64,000 bases of DNA from Buddleja alternifolia (GCA_019426215.1 CM033408.1:11349077-11413076), one strand, 5' to 3'; shown: positions 20,353 to 32,002, counted from the first letter of the stretch. The notes: generated from the sequence alone by a model not told the origin. Translations and numbers: made by a program.

Positions 20353-22569
20353 ATGGCCTTTAACAAAATGCCTAAGTTGGTAAAATCAAACTATGATTCT
20401 CGAAAACTTAGAGCATTTGCGTATTTATGTTCTTGCGATAATGAAATATGTGATGTAATCACAGATGGCCCCATTCAGATTATGAAAATGATAACTCGAG
20501 CACCTGGAGCTGATGAAGCAACTCCAGATGGTTATGTCGAGAAACCCAAGTTAGAATGGACTCCAGATGATAGAAAAAGAGCAAATCTGGATAATGTTGG
20601 ACGAAGTGCACTTTACTCAGCGTTAGGAGACAATGATGCATTGTTCAACAAGATCAAGCAATGTAAAACTTCCAAGGAAATATGGGATAAGTTGGTTGTT
20701 GTGTGTGAAGGATCAGTACAGATGAAGGAGAACAAGCTCTCCATAGCCATGCAAAGATTCGAGCATTTTAAGATGCAGACCAATGAGATGCTAGAACAAT
20801 TGGACGCAAAGTTTACGATGCTCATTACAGAATTAGCGTCATTGGATAAAGAGTTGACCAACAAAGAAATGGTCAATAAGATATTCAAAAGTCTTCCAAG
20901 CAAGTACTTAATTAAGACTGTTGCTATGAGAGAATCTCAGACATCGGAGACCCTTACTCCAGGACATGTATTCTCAGAATTAAAGGCATTTGAATTTGAA
21001 TTGGGTGAAGTTAGCGACACATCGACTTCAGCGACTGAATCAGGAACAATGATCGCTACCACAAAAAGTAAGGGTAAAGCGATTAGTGAAGAGAAATCAA
21101 CAGAATCCAATGAGGAAAAATAGATGGCTTTATAAGCCAAAAAATTCAAGAAATTTTTAAGATATGAAAAGAGAAATCCTATTGGACAAACTTCATTTCA
21201 AACCCCTCCCCCTGCACCAACGACTCAATATCAAGCGCCAATATACTCAGCGCCTCAACCAGTAGCGCCAGTTCCTTATCAAGCGCTTACAACTCCTACT
21301 CAGAATCTCTCAGCGCCAGTAATCTCCAAGCGATTAACCACTGAACAGAAAATGAAAAGTAATTGATGTTATAATTGCAGGAAACTAGAGCACTACCAGG
21401 TAAATTGCGCTTATCCAAATGTGTCTAAGCCCACAAGGCAAGACTATGCGGATAGAAACCAATTCAGGAGCAACCTTCGTCAACAATGTTTGCTAGCGGA
21501 ATCTGAACCATTCTCCGCACCTGAAGAGGATTTGGAATCATCAGATGAGAGTAATGATGATGAACCAACAAGCGACTCAGTGTTGATTTGTCTTATAGCA
21601 AGAGATGATGAAGCATCTGACGACTCGCTACCATAGGTAACCACTGAATTATCTCATCCCTTTTCATATGATGAATTACTTGACAAAGTCAATGAATACT
21701 ATAAAGATTGTCAAGATGCCGCCAAAATATATCAAAATCACTTCGCTATTATTTCATCGCTCACAAATGATAAAGTAACTCTCAAAGCAGAGTTGCAAGT
21801 TCAACAACAATGCATTGAGAAGAACCAATCGCTTGAGAGTGAGATTACTCAATTGAAAAGCGATCTTGATATAATAGTCAAGAGAGAAGCTGATCTGATC
21901 GCTAGACTTGCCAAATCAGAGCAGCTCGTCTCATCATTATCCAAAGCATTAAGAAACTTAGATAATGTGACTAATGTAACCAGACTCTTTAGTGAAAGGA
22001 CCGGTTTAGGATGTGATAAATTTGGTCAAAAATCAAAAGCATCTAAGGTTACGACGAACAACAAAGGAAAGGGTGTTTTCTTTGTTGAGAAAGGTTCACA
22101 AGGACAAACACTAAATGAACCAAGCGACAATGGTACGAGGCCAAATAAGAAAGCCAAAGCTAACTCAGGCAAGGGAAAGGTGAAAGCAAATGATCCACAA
22201 AGACGGGTTCATCCAAACGCTCAAAAGGCTAAGGATAAACCTGACCACTATGAATCAAGCACTAAGCGTCAAGCACCAAAAATGCATCCTAAGCCAGCGC
22301 CAAGGAAATACCAGCGTCAATATCCACAACCATCTAGATCATATTATCGCTATTATGATAACTATGACTATTATTATGATTATGATTACTATTATAATCA
22401 AGGATATTACTATACACCCAAAAAGCACACACAATACAATGTGAAACCCAAGAAGGCCAGTATTCCTACAATGAAGACTAGGAAAATATTGGTTCCTAAA
22501 GTTTTAATTCAAAAAAAAGTCACTAACAATGAAGGACCCAAGACAACATGGGTACATAAGAAGAAGTAG
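20353..22569 (+). pseudogene. gag: S2 Gag
   Basis: This is a Sirevirus capsid/nucleocapsid precursor. The start codon (M-A-F-N-K) follows the leader and matches S3 (M-T-F-A-K at 59013). Residues ~10-230 form a UBN2-type Gag domain with NYDSRKLRAFAYLCSC and LTPGHVFSELKAFEFE. A CCHC knuckle CYNCRKLEHYQVNC (near 21370-21411) follows, then acidic Ser-rich, coiled-coil (ESEITQLKSDLDIIVKREA), Lys-rich and strongly Tyr-rich (near 22340-22430) segments. Breaks are TAG 21121, TAA 21133, TGA near 21364 just before the knuckle and TAG near 21634. The frame is otherwise open to a TAG at 22567-22569, which is followed in frame by pol. Confidence 0.9.
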
Positions 22570-23903
22570 AACTATCCTTTAATGCAGGTACCTAGAGCCA
22601 ACACCGATACTTCTGTTTGGTACTTCGATAGTGGGTCATCAAGGCATATGACTGGATCAAAGGATCTCTTGGTCAACTATCATGTAACCAACGGTCCTCA
22701 AGTTATATTCGGTGATAACTCCAAAGGTATAGGTATCATGCATAGGGGGAACATCATGATCAGTGATTTATATTATGTTGAGGGTCTTAAGCATAATCTG
22801 TTAAGCATTAGTCAATTTTGTGATAAAGGCTTTGAAGTAAAATTTTCAAGCGACTACTGTTATGCTAACAAAGCTAAGACTATATCTACTAAATTAAGAG
22901 AAAAAAGAACAAATAATGTTTATTTAGTGGATTGGGATTCTACAATTGATAACAACCCCACATGCTTTGTTGCTAAAAGTCAAAATGAATTGGGTTGGTT
23001 ATGGCATCGAAAAATGAATCACTTCAATTTTAAGGCAATTTCTAAGTTCATAACGCTAAATCTTGTAGAAGGATTACCTAAGGGTTCCTTTCAACAGAAT
23101 CGCTTATGTGATGTATGTCAAATGGGTAAACAAGTTAAATCATCCTTCAAGAAGAAACCATGCCTATCTACTTCTAGAGTTCTTGAACTATTGCATCTAG
23201 ATTTGTTTGGTCCTATTCAAATCATGAGCGATAGTGGTAAAAAATACTCGCTAGTAATAGTTGATGATTTCTCTCGCTATACATGGGTAGAATTCCTAGA
23301 GACCAAAGATGAAACTAGTATCAAGCTGACATCGCTAATTCGTCAATTGCAAACTTATAAAGATTTAAAAGTGATTAGAATTAGAAGCGATAGAGGCACT
23401 GAATTTACTAACCAATTTGTTGAGAAGTTTTGTATAGATTTTGGAATACTCCATGAGTATTCTGCTCCTAGAACACCTTAACAGAATGGAGTTGCCGAGC
23501 GACGGAACAAAAAGCTTAAAGAAGCCGCCAGGGCGATGCTTGCAGAGTCTAAGTTGCCTCAAAGGTTTTGGGCCGAAGCTATCAATACCGCTTGCTACAC
23601 TCAGAACCGGTGTATGATCAACAAGCAACATGAGAAGGCTCCATTTGAGTTGTGGAAGGGACATAAGCTTAACGTTTCATATTTTCATGTATTTGGTTCA
23701 AAATGTTTCATTCATAACAATGGATCCCACAGCCTAAAGACATTTGATCCTAAAGCGGATGAGAGAATCTTTCTAGGCTATGCCAACAACAGAAAGAGTT
23801 TTCGTACACTAAATAAAATCAAATCGAAGGTTGAAGAATCCATTCATGTTGTGTTTGATGATGCTAACTAAGAACCGAGTAAGGTTAATCCTGATGATGT
23901 AGG
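22570..23903 (+). pseudogene. pol: S2 protease-integrase
   Basis: In frame with gag after the TAG at 22567. The aspartic protease has the active site YFDSGSSRHMTG, the GAG-pre-integrase zinc region has HRKMNH and CDVCQMGK, and the integrase core has HLDLFGP, RSDRGTEF and GVAERRN (the D-D-E residues are present). There is a TAA in place of the first Gln of PQQNG (near 23479) and another TAA for Gln after FDDAN (near 23869). The frame reaches 23903, where copia C is inserted (TSD GTAGG), and continues at 37691. It is inactive because of the stops, although the catalytic residues survive. Confidence 0.93.
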
Positions 23904-25575
23904 TGTTAGGTATATGCCCTAGATGCCAATGAGGAAAAATCGTTAGATTAGGGTATCTTATTATGTTGTACAAACTATTGAGAAGAAATCAATAAAGGCA
24001 TTTATATTTTGTTCATATAAGTCTTTATGACATCTAAATAAGTATTGAACATATAGTCCATGTGAATAAAGGTTTGACTCTTTGCCCTTTGTGGAATAAA
24101 GATGTGGCATGGGAAGAGTCTTACACCTTATCACTTAAAAGGATTCGCAAGTCGAAGAATCTTAATTGGGCATTAAGATTTGACTTGTATGACACATGCT
24201 CTGACGATGAGTGCCAGTCGAACACTATAGAGATAGTGGGAGCAAGTATCACAGATATGTCAATGGAATTGACATATTCGAACACAGCTCGTAGTAATCC
24301 GATCACATGGGTATTTACTCAGTGATTGTCAATGATTGGATTACTGATCGTAATAGTATGCGTGAGCCTTAGACCTGAGGGTTCATGATCAATGTGCTTG
24401 TATTATTGGATCTATTACCAGATTAGTTAGGCCCATATCACTTGTCGGTGGGGTCGACCTCGAAGTGCGATATCAATGAGACAAGTAGCAGTTGATCAGT
24501 GATCGCCAAGATGGGATTCACTGTCTCGATAGTAAACGAGAAAGTATCCTGTGCGATTATAGGCTAATGAAATTTTAAGTCTTTGGCCAAAGCATAAACA
24601 ACTAACTAATGTGGGACATTGAGGGTAGTTTAGTAATTTCATTATGTGATAATCTAATGCACAGTATCAAGTTTAGTGAGTTTGACATTTTCCATGACTC
24701 TCACTTGATCGGGATACGTCAGTGAAGGGCTTATACTCATACGACATTTATGATCAAGAGGCTCGTAAAATGATTCATTCATTTTGTACTCAATTGGGTT
24801 ACGAAGTGAGTCCACGGGTCTGGCTAGGTGACACTCACATCCTTAGGTAATTCCTCCCTTTACCAGTTGAGACGAACCTAAAGAGTCGCGCTATAAGAAA
24901 CGAGCGGGATGTATCTTTTTGTGTAAAATCTTTTAGAAAGAATTAAATGGACTGATTGATTTAATTAGATTAAATCAATTAATTAAATAATTAAGTTAAT
25001 TAGATTAAATTACATTATTTAATTAGTATATTAATTAATTGGGATTAACTAATAGTATATATTATATTTAAATTGGATTTGAATTTAAATATATACAGAT
25101 GGGCTAGAAATTGCACAAGAAAATTAAAAGTCCACTCGGTCCAAAGAGAGCCCTAAGGGGGCGGCCACTCTAGGGTTTTTGGAGTAGCCTCCAACTTCTT
25201 CCACAAGTTAGTTGAGTTTAAATAGGACTCCTACAGTGGAACAAAACCCTAAGTGACAAGGTAACTAGTCTGATTACACAACACAGAAAGAAAAGAACTC
25301 TCTCCCCTCTCTCCTCTCTAGCCGTCCACTCTAGCAAGAAAAAGTGGAGTTTCAGGATCTTTGGAAGGCTCGTTTCGCATGAAGCTTTAGAGACAGGAGC
25401 CCTTGGAGGATTGTTGTTCTGCAGAATCAATAAACGAATCAAAAGGGTATGTTTATTTATTCTAAATTTCGCAAAACCCATGAAAAATCATCAGATCTAT
25501 TTTTGTGATCTACAGGTAGGAATCCTCGAATCTTTCGCTGTAATTCTCTGTTCTAACTGTACGGGATTCCTAACA
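23904..25575 (+). repeat. Copia C 5' LTR
   Basis: TGTTAGGTATATGCCC...GGGATTCCTAACA, with inverted terminal TGTTAGG/CCTAACA. An AT-rich block (24950-25100), a TTTAAATAGG TATA-like site near 25217 and a CT-rich stretch (25292-25330) occur in the order expected for U3-R. No gene is present; the 87- and 61-codon ORFs in it simply recur in the 3' LTR. Confidence 0.93.
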
Positions 25576-25576
25576 G

Positions 25577-25588
25577 TGGTATCAGAGC
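25577..25588 (+). other. Copia C primer-binding site
   Basis: TGGTATCAGAGC lies one base after the LTR and is complementary to initiator tRNA-Met. Confidence 0.93.
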
Positions 25589-25891
25589 CGACTTAAACGG
25601 ATCTGATGATTTTTGCGTTTAAGATTATGTTGGTTAAAATTGGATTTTATGTATTTAATATTCAATGTTAAATTTGAAATATTTTGAAAATATTTATCGC
25701 CTTGAAATCGTCACATGATTACATGTTTGTCGTCGTTGGCAACGGTAAATCAGGGTGGCACCACCATGTGTTTTTGAAGCACACGAGAGCACCACCCCAA
25801 TCGTGCAATCAAAGAAAAAAAAAAGGGGGTGGCGGCGGAAACTAGGGCGGCCTAGCCGTGAGCCCTTACGGGCTCTGGGCCCGGCCCAATG

Positions 25892-25928
<37 letters not shown>

Positions 25929-27328
25929 CTATTTTATATTTAAATATATATATTAATAAATATTAGGGTTTGACCCTAATAGACAAATTCGACCCGTGAT
26001 TTGTCAAAACCCTTTTTCCCTAAAAATGTTTTTCTTAAAATTAAATTGGATTTAATTAAGTTAAATTGGATTTGACTTTAATATTAAATTGGATTTAATG
26101 AAATCATAAATTATATTGGATTTTTATTTATGATTTGCGACGACTAAATAAATAAGATTTATTTTAGGTTGATTATATTTTTTCAAAATAAATAAGGAAT
26201 AAGTTTGACTTATTTCCTAAATAATAAATTGGATTTATTTCCTTTTAAAATTGAAATCAAAATTCATCTCTTCTAATTAAATTAGATTTAATCGGTTTTT
26301 GAATTTCTTTTCGATTTTAAACTCAAAACCAACATAAACTTAAAGAGTTTACTTACATGCTTTGATGTATGTTGTGGTGGATGCTTCCATAGACTTAGGG
26401 TTTTACCGCTTTGGTATTATCTGGGTTGTATTGGGCAATTCCCCCCAATTTGTACTTTTAATTTTGGTAGTATAATGTATAGGGTGCTTTCTGAGTTGTG
26501 TAAAATAGAGGTAGGACCTTTTCTAGCTTGGAGCCCAAAGATCTATTAGAAACTAGATTGATAATAAAACCCTATCCCCCTGATTGATCTATTCGCTTAG
26601 ATCAATCTAGAATGTCCATGGAAATGAATGTTGTTAGAATAACTAGGTTTTTCTATGCATGCATGATTATAATTCATATATGCGCGTAATAAATTAATGT
26701 GCAAAGTGAGACCTTAATTTTTCCAAAAATTCTCCCACTTTAAATACTAAGTAAGTAAGGGATATTGGATATCCTGGCTCTCCATCAAACTTGGAAAAGA
26801 TGGGATTATGAGTTATGCATGGCATCATCCCGACTAATGGGGGTTATGCATTAATTCATAATCCATATCTCTTCAAGTGCATTTGATGCCATCGGTCGAA
26901 GCAAATCTTATCCCATATCACCGTTACAGGTTGCAAGATAAGATTCAACTGTTAGATCGATAGAAGTTGATGGGAAAGTACTTAGATGGATCACCACCAA
27001 TATTTCGTTACAGGCTGAGGTTGTGTGATCCATGAGCCAAAGGTAGATTGAATCATCAGTAAGACTGGTTGACATGGCATGTGACTTCAAAAGTTCCAAT
27101 GAGCCATACATCGTTACAAATTGCAACTCATTGAAATTTTTGAAGAACTCAATCACTCACTCTGAAATCTTTCCAACGAGATTTCCGTTCATTGCAGTGG
27201 GAGTGCAATGGTTCGAAAAATGTAGTGGGAGCCAAGTCAAAAATTAAAGTTCTAATTTTTACTTAGGTACAACATAATTATCTAATTGAATCTTGGTTAT
27301 TTTCTGCAGTTATATTATCTCTCTCAAA
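25589..27328 (+). other. Copia C untranslated leader with (TA)n
   Basis: This 1.7-kb leader has no convincing gene. It contains a TA microsatellite (25895-25924), AT-rich stretches (25930-26330) and several related short segments containing GTTACA(G/A)(G/A)TTGCAA or similar (26926-27126) that look like degenerate internal repeats. TTCTGCAG just before the gag start (27301-27308) could be a splice acceptor, as long leaders of this type may be spliced; no donor was identified. The leader of copia E (60545-61225) occupies the same place. Confidence 0.6.
25895..25924. repeat. (TA)n microsatellite
   Basis: About 15 uninterrupted TA dinucleotides in the copia C leader. Confidence 0.9.
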
Positions 27329-29591
27329 ATGGTTAATAACTCATTGTTATAGATGCTTGAGAAAAATGTCCTCACTGGACCAAACCACAGTGACTGGGTC
27401 AAGAAGCTAAGAGCTGGTCTCAGAAAGAAATCACTTGAGCATATTTTAGAACAAGATGGTCCTACTTTCCCTGGGGCTGAAAATGGAACATCTGTTCTCA
27501 AAATTAACATGGAATTCGGATGCTCAAAAGGTCACCAGTTACATGTTGAAGTCAATGAGCAAGGAATTGAGATATATTCATTTGGATATGAAGAATCCCA
27601 AATCCATCATGCTTCATTTGGAGGAAATGTTCGGGGAACATGGAAAATCAATTCGATATTATTTATCGAAGGAACTTTTCCAAGCAAGAATGGGAGAAAA
27701 TGATGAAGTAGCAAGTCATGTTGTGAACATGATATCCATGATTGGCAAACTCCAGACTCTGGGAAGTTTCATGGATTTTCATCTACAAGTAAACCTTATT
27801 CTTTAGTCTCTTCCTAAGTCCTTTTCTGCTTTTGTCATTGACTTTGAAGGTGATGACCTGGGAGGTTCCTTAATGGATCTTAAAGACAGACTTGTTTACA
27901 TACAAGCTCTCATGAGAAGGGAATTGGAAGATGATTTACCTCTAAGTGGACTGCTCGGCGTTACTTCTGATAACTATAGAAGGGGAAAGAAGCGCCCAAG
28001 AATTGCAACAACATGTATTCACTGCCAAGAGGTGGACAACTGGAAAAATGACTGCCCTAAGCTGAAAGCAAAGATTACTTCAGGTATGGAACTTAATGTT
28101 TTAGAAACAAATTATTCTGTTACCATATTTTCAACTTCCTGGATTCTAGACTCTGGGGCTTGTGCTCACATATGTGTTATGAATCAGGAGCTGGAACGAA
28201 GTAAGAAGCTGGAGCATGGTGAAGTGATGATCAATGTTGGCAGCTGTCATAGTGTAGTAGCCTCACACATTGGCACCACTTCTCTTAGTTTATCATCTGG
28301 ACATTTATTATATTTAGACAATTGCCTTGTTTTGCCCAACGGGCTTAAAAATATTGTTTCAATTCCTGTTTTAGTCAGGAAAGGTTATTTATTTTCCTTT
28401 ATGAACAATTCTTGTGACATTTATTTTAGAAATGAATGTGTTGGCAATGCGTCTTTAATAAATGGTTTATATTATATTAATGTCTAAAATGATTGTAATG
28501 TTAACATTGTAACAAGAAAACGCAGAATGTATGGTACAAACTTGAGACAGCTATGGCACTTAAGACTAGGTCATGTCGGGGACCAAAGACTACACGAGTT
28601 AGAAAAGGATAGAGTTATAGACTCATTGGGATCAGATCCCTATCCCACTTGTGAGTCTTGTATCCAAGGCAAAATGACCAAGTCCCCCTTCACAGGGAAT
28701 TTTGAAAGAGCCACAGAAGTCTTAGGTCTAGTTCATACTGATGTGTGCGGACCATTTGGAAATATGGCCCGCGGTGGTTTTTAGTACTTCATCACATTTA
28801 CCGATGACCATTCTAGGTATGGCTATGTGTATTTAATGAAGTACAAGTCTGAATCATTGGAGAAATTCATTGGATTCAAGACTTTAGTCGAAAACCAAAC
28901 CGGGCATCATATAAAGACACTTCGGTCTGACCGCGGTGGCGAATATATGAGTGCAGAGTTTGACCAGTTCCTTAGAGAACATGGCATACTGTTACAGCTT
29001 ACTCCTCCAGCAATTCCACAATTGAATGGCATAGCAGAACGAAGGAATCGAACACTGTTGGACATGGTTCGATCTATGCTCAGCTACACAGATTTGCCCA
29101 TTTCACTGTGGGGACACGCACTGCTTACAGCTACTCATATTTTGAATAGATGTCCCTCCAAATCTGTTCCCGGAACATCATATCAGATATGGCGTGGAAG
29201 GAAGCCTAATCTGAAACACATAAGAATATGGGGTTGCCCAGCTTACGTGAAAAAGACCAAGGCAGATAAATTGGAGGCTAGGTCCATGAAAGGACGATTC
29301 GTTGGATATCCCGAGAATTCTATGGGATACCTTTTCTACCTTCCCGATGATCAAAGGATCAATGTTGCCTTACATGCAACCTTTCTCGAAGAAGAATTCA
29401 TTCGAGCAGGAGGAGCTGGTAGAAGTATTGTTCTACAAGAGCAAAATGAATCCTCTGTGGAAGACACTGTTCATGAGACCCAACCCAACCCAGAAACGAT
29501 ACAACCATCAGTGCGCAAGTCTACTAGAGTATCTCAACCGCCTGCGAGATATGGTTCTCTACTACAAGGAGAGCATAATTTGCATGCAGTA
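27329..29591 (+). pseudogene. gag-pol: Copia C gag-protease-integrase
   Basis: The gag ATG at 27329 is followed by an in-frame TAG at 27350. Gag shows the usual GPNHSDW motif, a frameshift near 27520, a TAG at 27806, and a knuckle CIHCQEVDNWKNDC in which the histidine is replaced by asparagine. The protease retains WILDSGACAHIC (28140). After a stop at 28487 come the pre-integrase zinc region (WHLRLGH, CESCIQGK), HTDVCGPF, a TAG (28784) replacing the Gln expected in the GGYQYF motif, then FTDDHSRYGY, RSDRGGEY and GIAERRNR of the integrase core and a C-terminal VRKSTR.SQPPARY. Element B interrupts the frame at 29591 (TSD CAGTA). Confidence 0.92.
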
Positions 29592-30421
29592 TGATAAGTT
29601 CACATTTTACAGCATTTTATGCCCCATTTTAATATGATTTGATCGTTACTTTGATCACTTTTTATCCCTCATAATGCTTTGATTGGTATAGATTTTGTTT
29701 TTTAAAATACAAGTTGATTTACGCATGAAAGACGAGAAAGGAGATCCAAATTGAGCTTGAAATTGAAGAAAGAAACAAAATGAGATAGTTGACGAAAGAT
29801 TTTACATAATGCTCATATAGAAACGCGATTTTCGTCAATTTTCCAGCTGAATCAGACTAAGGTTTCTTCTTCACTATTGTAGACCGTTGTCTTAGCTTCG
29901 CCTAACAATTTGAATCACCTCAATCCGACATCGGTAGAGAAAGTTATGCATATTTTACCAAAACTGTACGGAGCAGCAGGGTAACGCCGCGGCGTTCGGA
30001 GGCAGAATGTTGATCACCGCGGCATTCAACCATCAACGCCACGGCGTTCAAAGCAGCGGACTTGGCCTATAAATAGACCATCAGGTCATTTGGACGAGGA
30101 GATGCCCTAAACACACCCTAGACTCCTTACATATCAGCCACCACCCAAGAAAGCTTGAAGAGGATCATCATCCTCATCCTCATCATCCCAATCACCTTTT
30201 CCCATTTGATTTATTACCTTGATAATCATTTTAGTTATCTTTAGTTATTTTCATAGTATAAACACCTATCATCTTATAAATTGATTTAGCTTAGAAATAG
30301 GTAATATAGCAATTACGAGCATGGAATCCAATTGTCCCTGTGGAGACGATACACCCCGGGCTAAATAGTCCACTTTATTACTTTGCATGACCTAGTATAC
30401 TTGCTAGGATTTTGCGTGTCA
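29592..30421 (+). repeat. Element B 5' LTR
   Basis: TGATAAGTTCAC...TTGCGTGTCA, 830 bp. It is homologous to the A LTRs at both ends but lacks a block of about 600 bp between the CATCATCATCC-rich stretch and CAATCACCT(C/T)TTCCC. It has one complete AACGCCGCGGCGTT palindrome (29983-29996) and two decayed ones before the TATA box at 30068-30075. Confidence 0.92.
30068..30075 (+). promoter_or_regulatory. TATA box, element B 5' LTR
   Basis: TATAAATA lies about 12 bp downstream of the GC-palindrome cluster. The same box is in the 3' LTR at 34041-34048. Confidence 0.7.
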
Positions 30422-30473
30422 CAGTAGCAGAAGGAAACCATGGAGACGATCCCTCTAGTTATGACCAGGCAAT
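30422..30473 (+). other. Copy of flanking copia C sequence replacing the PBS of B
   Basis: The 52 bases after the 5' LTR are identical to 34394-34445, the copia C sequence that follows the 3' LTR. The expected spacer and tRNA-Asp PBS of element A (minus, 10750-10773) are absent here. The copy ends at CAAT, a sequence shared by the copia flank (GGCAATGATG) and the element interior (GACAATTGCG), indicating a microhomology join. Confidence 0.95.
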
Positions 30474-30518
30474 TGCGTTATTTGATATTGCAATTCACTT
30501 ATCTTCTCTAAGACTAAC

Positions 30519-30690
30519 TTGCTGTTTTTGTGTTTTTAGTTGCTGATTTTGTGTTTTAAGTTGCTGTTTTTGTGTTTTTAGTTGCTGGTTTTGTGTTTTA
30601 AGTTGCTGTTTTTGTGTTTTAAGTTGTTGTTTTTGTTTTTTATTAAGTTGTTGTTTTTGTTTTTTTTTTTAGTTGTTGTTTTGTTATGTT
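30519..30690 (+). repeat. Element B leader: tandem ~20-bp T-rich repeat
   Basis: About eight imperfect copies of TTGCTGTTTTTGTGTTTTAAG or shorter forms, ending in T-runs, directly before the ATG at 30713. It is homologous to 10490-10700 in element A. Confidence 0.85.
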
Positions 30691-30712
30691 TTTTTTTTTA
30701 ATTCTTGAATAG

Positions 30713-32002
30713 ATGAGCATCAATGACTTTTATTGGTCAAAACAACGATGGGATGAAGGTCCCGAATACGGGAGTCGAGTGCAAGATTTATGTTCGTGGT
30801 GTGGAGACGCTCATCATAGCGATTATTGTCAACACGGATGGAGAAGTCAGCAAGACTTGCCATTGAGTTATTATGTTATGAGAGATTCACAAGCATACCT
30901 GCAACAAGATAGGTCCCCCTTTCTAATGCAGGGAGAATTTGAATCGGCTAACTTTCAGAACCATGGGGATTATCAGCAACAATGTGATAGGGACCCAAGT
31001 TTTGAGGAGTTGATGATCCAATGGATGAAGTCGAACGATGAGCGGTCTCAAAATCTCGAAGCATCTATAATGGAATTGCAAACACAACTCAACCAACTTT
31101 CCAACTTATTGGCAGAGAGATCATCAGACACTTCTCAGAGTGGCACAGAGGAGAATGATGAGGTATCTGATACAGAAGTTGAACAAGTTGTTGATTCGAC
31201 ACCACATTGTCTACAACCCATTGCTACACCAGCACTACCTTCAGAATCTATGTGTGGTGAAGTAGATACAACATCACTGGAGCACCTTCAATTCAGCATA
31301 GGGATCCCAAAATCCACTCCATCAAATGACCAAGAAAAAGCATTAGAAATATTCAAGAATCCAACGCCACCTACCATCATATCTCTTGATTTTTTAAGAA
31401 TGTGCATCAATAACCAGAGAGCTAGAGTGGTGGAGGTTGAAGACAAAGTTTACAACTTTAATGGCCCGTTCGAGGCATACACTAAGAACCCAAGTGATAC
31501 TACGGTTGAGAATGAGGAGATCCGAAGATATACAAGTCACTGCGATATATCACCACTAAAGTTGTCAGAATCAAGGCTCAGGGAGTTAGGCCTGGCCACA
31601 TACTTATTAAAACCATCAATGGAAAACTCCCCATCTTTAAAATTCACTTTTAGTTATTTACAATTTTATTACATTTTTATAAAAGTGAATCTGAGCTCAT
31701 ATATTAGTTTTTCAGGATTTGTGAATGTGATGGGAAATGAGAAGCCTTTACGCAATTGGAAAAAGCACAAAAAGGCTCATCTATACAAAGTTGGCATTGC
31801 TCCTTATGATCCACCATTAGCAGTGCAAGGGAGTCGAGCTACCGACTTTAAACAAGCGCTTCGTGGGAGGCAACCCACGTTTTACATCCTTTCTTTCATT
31901 TCCGTTATTATTTTATTTTTTTTTGTTTTGTTTTGTTTCTTTTGTTTTAAGTGTGTTTTTAGTGTTATGATGATGTTCTTTTGTCTCTTCTTGTTTTTCT
32001 AA
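30713..32002 (+). CDS. Element B Gag-like protein, 429 aa, intact
   Basis: This is the longest uninterrupted coding frame in the window. The ATG at 30713 (MSINDFYWSK) is the first after the leader. Residues ~27-39 carry the C-X2-C-X3-H-X4-C knuckle CSWCGDAHHSDYC; residues ~106-140 look helical or coiled (LEASIMELQTQLNQLSNLL); a Ser/Thr/Glu-rich linker and a conserved central region (EALEIF..PTPP) follow. The C-terminal third includes RATDFKQALRGRQPT, a motif I recall from the end of the coding region of Athila/Tat elements, then a very hydrophobic Phe-rich tail that is probably translated non-coding sequence. A Gag-like nucleic-acid-binding role is inferred; no homologue search was possible. 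Element A encodes the same protein with an early stop. Confidence 0.7.
   Translation: MSINDFYWSKQRWDEGPEYGSRVQDLCSWCGDAHHSDYCQHGWRSQQDLPLSYYVMRDSQAYLQQDRSPFLMQGEFESANFQNHGDYQQQCDRDPSFEELMIQWMKSNDERSQNLEASIMELQTQLNQLSNLLAERSSDTSQSGTEENDEVSDTEVEQVVDSTPHCLQPIATPALPSESMCGEVDTTSLEHLQFSIGIPKSTPSNDQEKALEIFKNPTPPTIISLDFLRMCINNQRARVVEVEDKVYNFNGPFEAYTKNPSDTTVENEEIRRYTSHCDISPLKLSESRLRELGLATYLLKPSMENSPSLKFTFSYLQFYYIFIKVNLSSYISFSGFVNVMGNEKPLRNWKKHKKAHLYKVGIAPYDPPLAVQGSRATDFKQALRGRQPTFYILSFISVIILFFFVLFCFFCFKCVFSVMMMFFCLFLFF

Noticed and set aside
24062..24325. An 87-codon ORF in the copia C 5' LTR that recurs at 36172-36435.
   Set aside because: The two copies are the two LTRs of one element; no start context, no domain, and the reverse strand is equally open.
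25755..25943. A small ORF in the copia C leader.
   Set aside because: It ends in the TA microsatellite and has no recognisable features.
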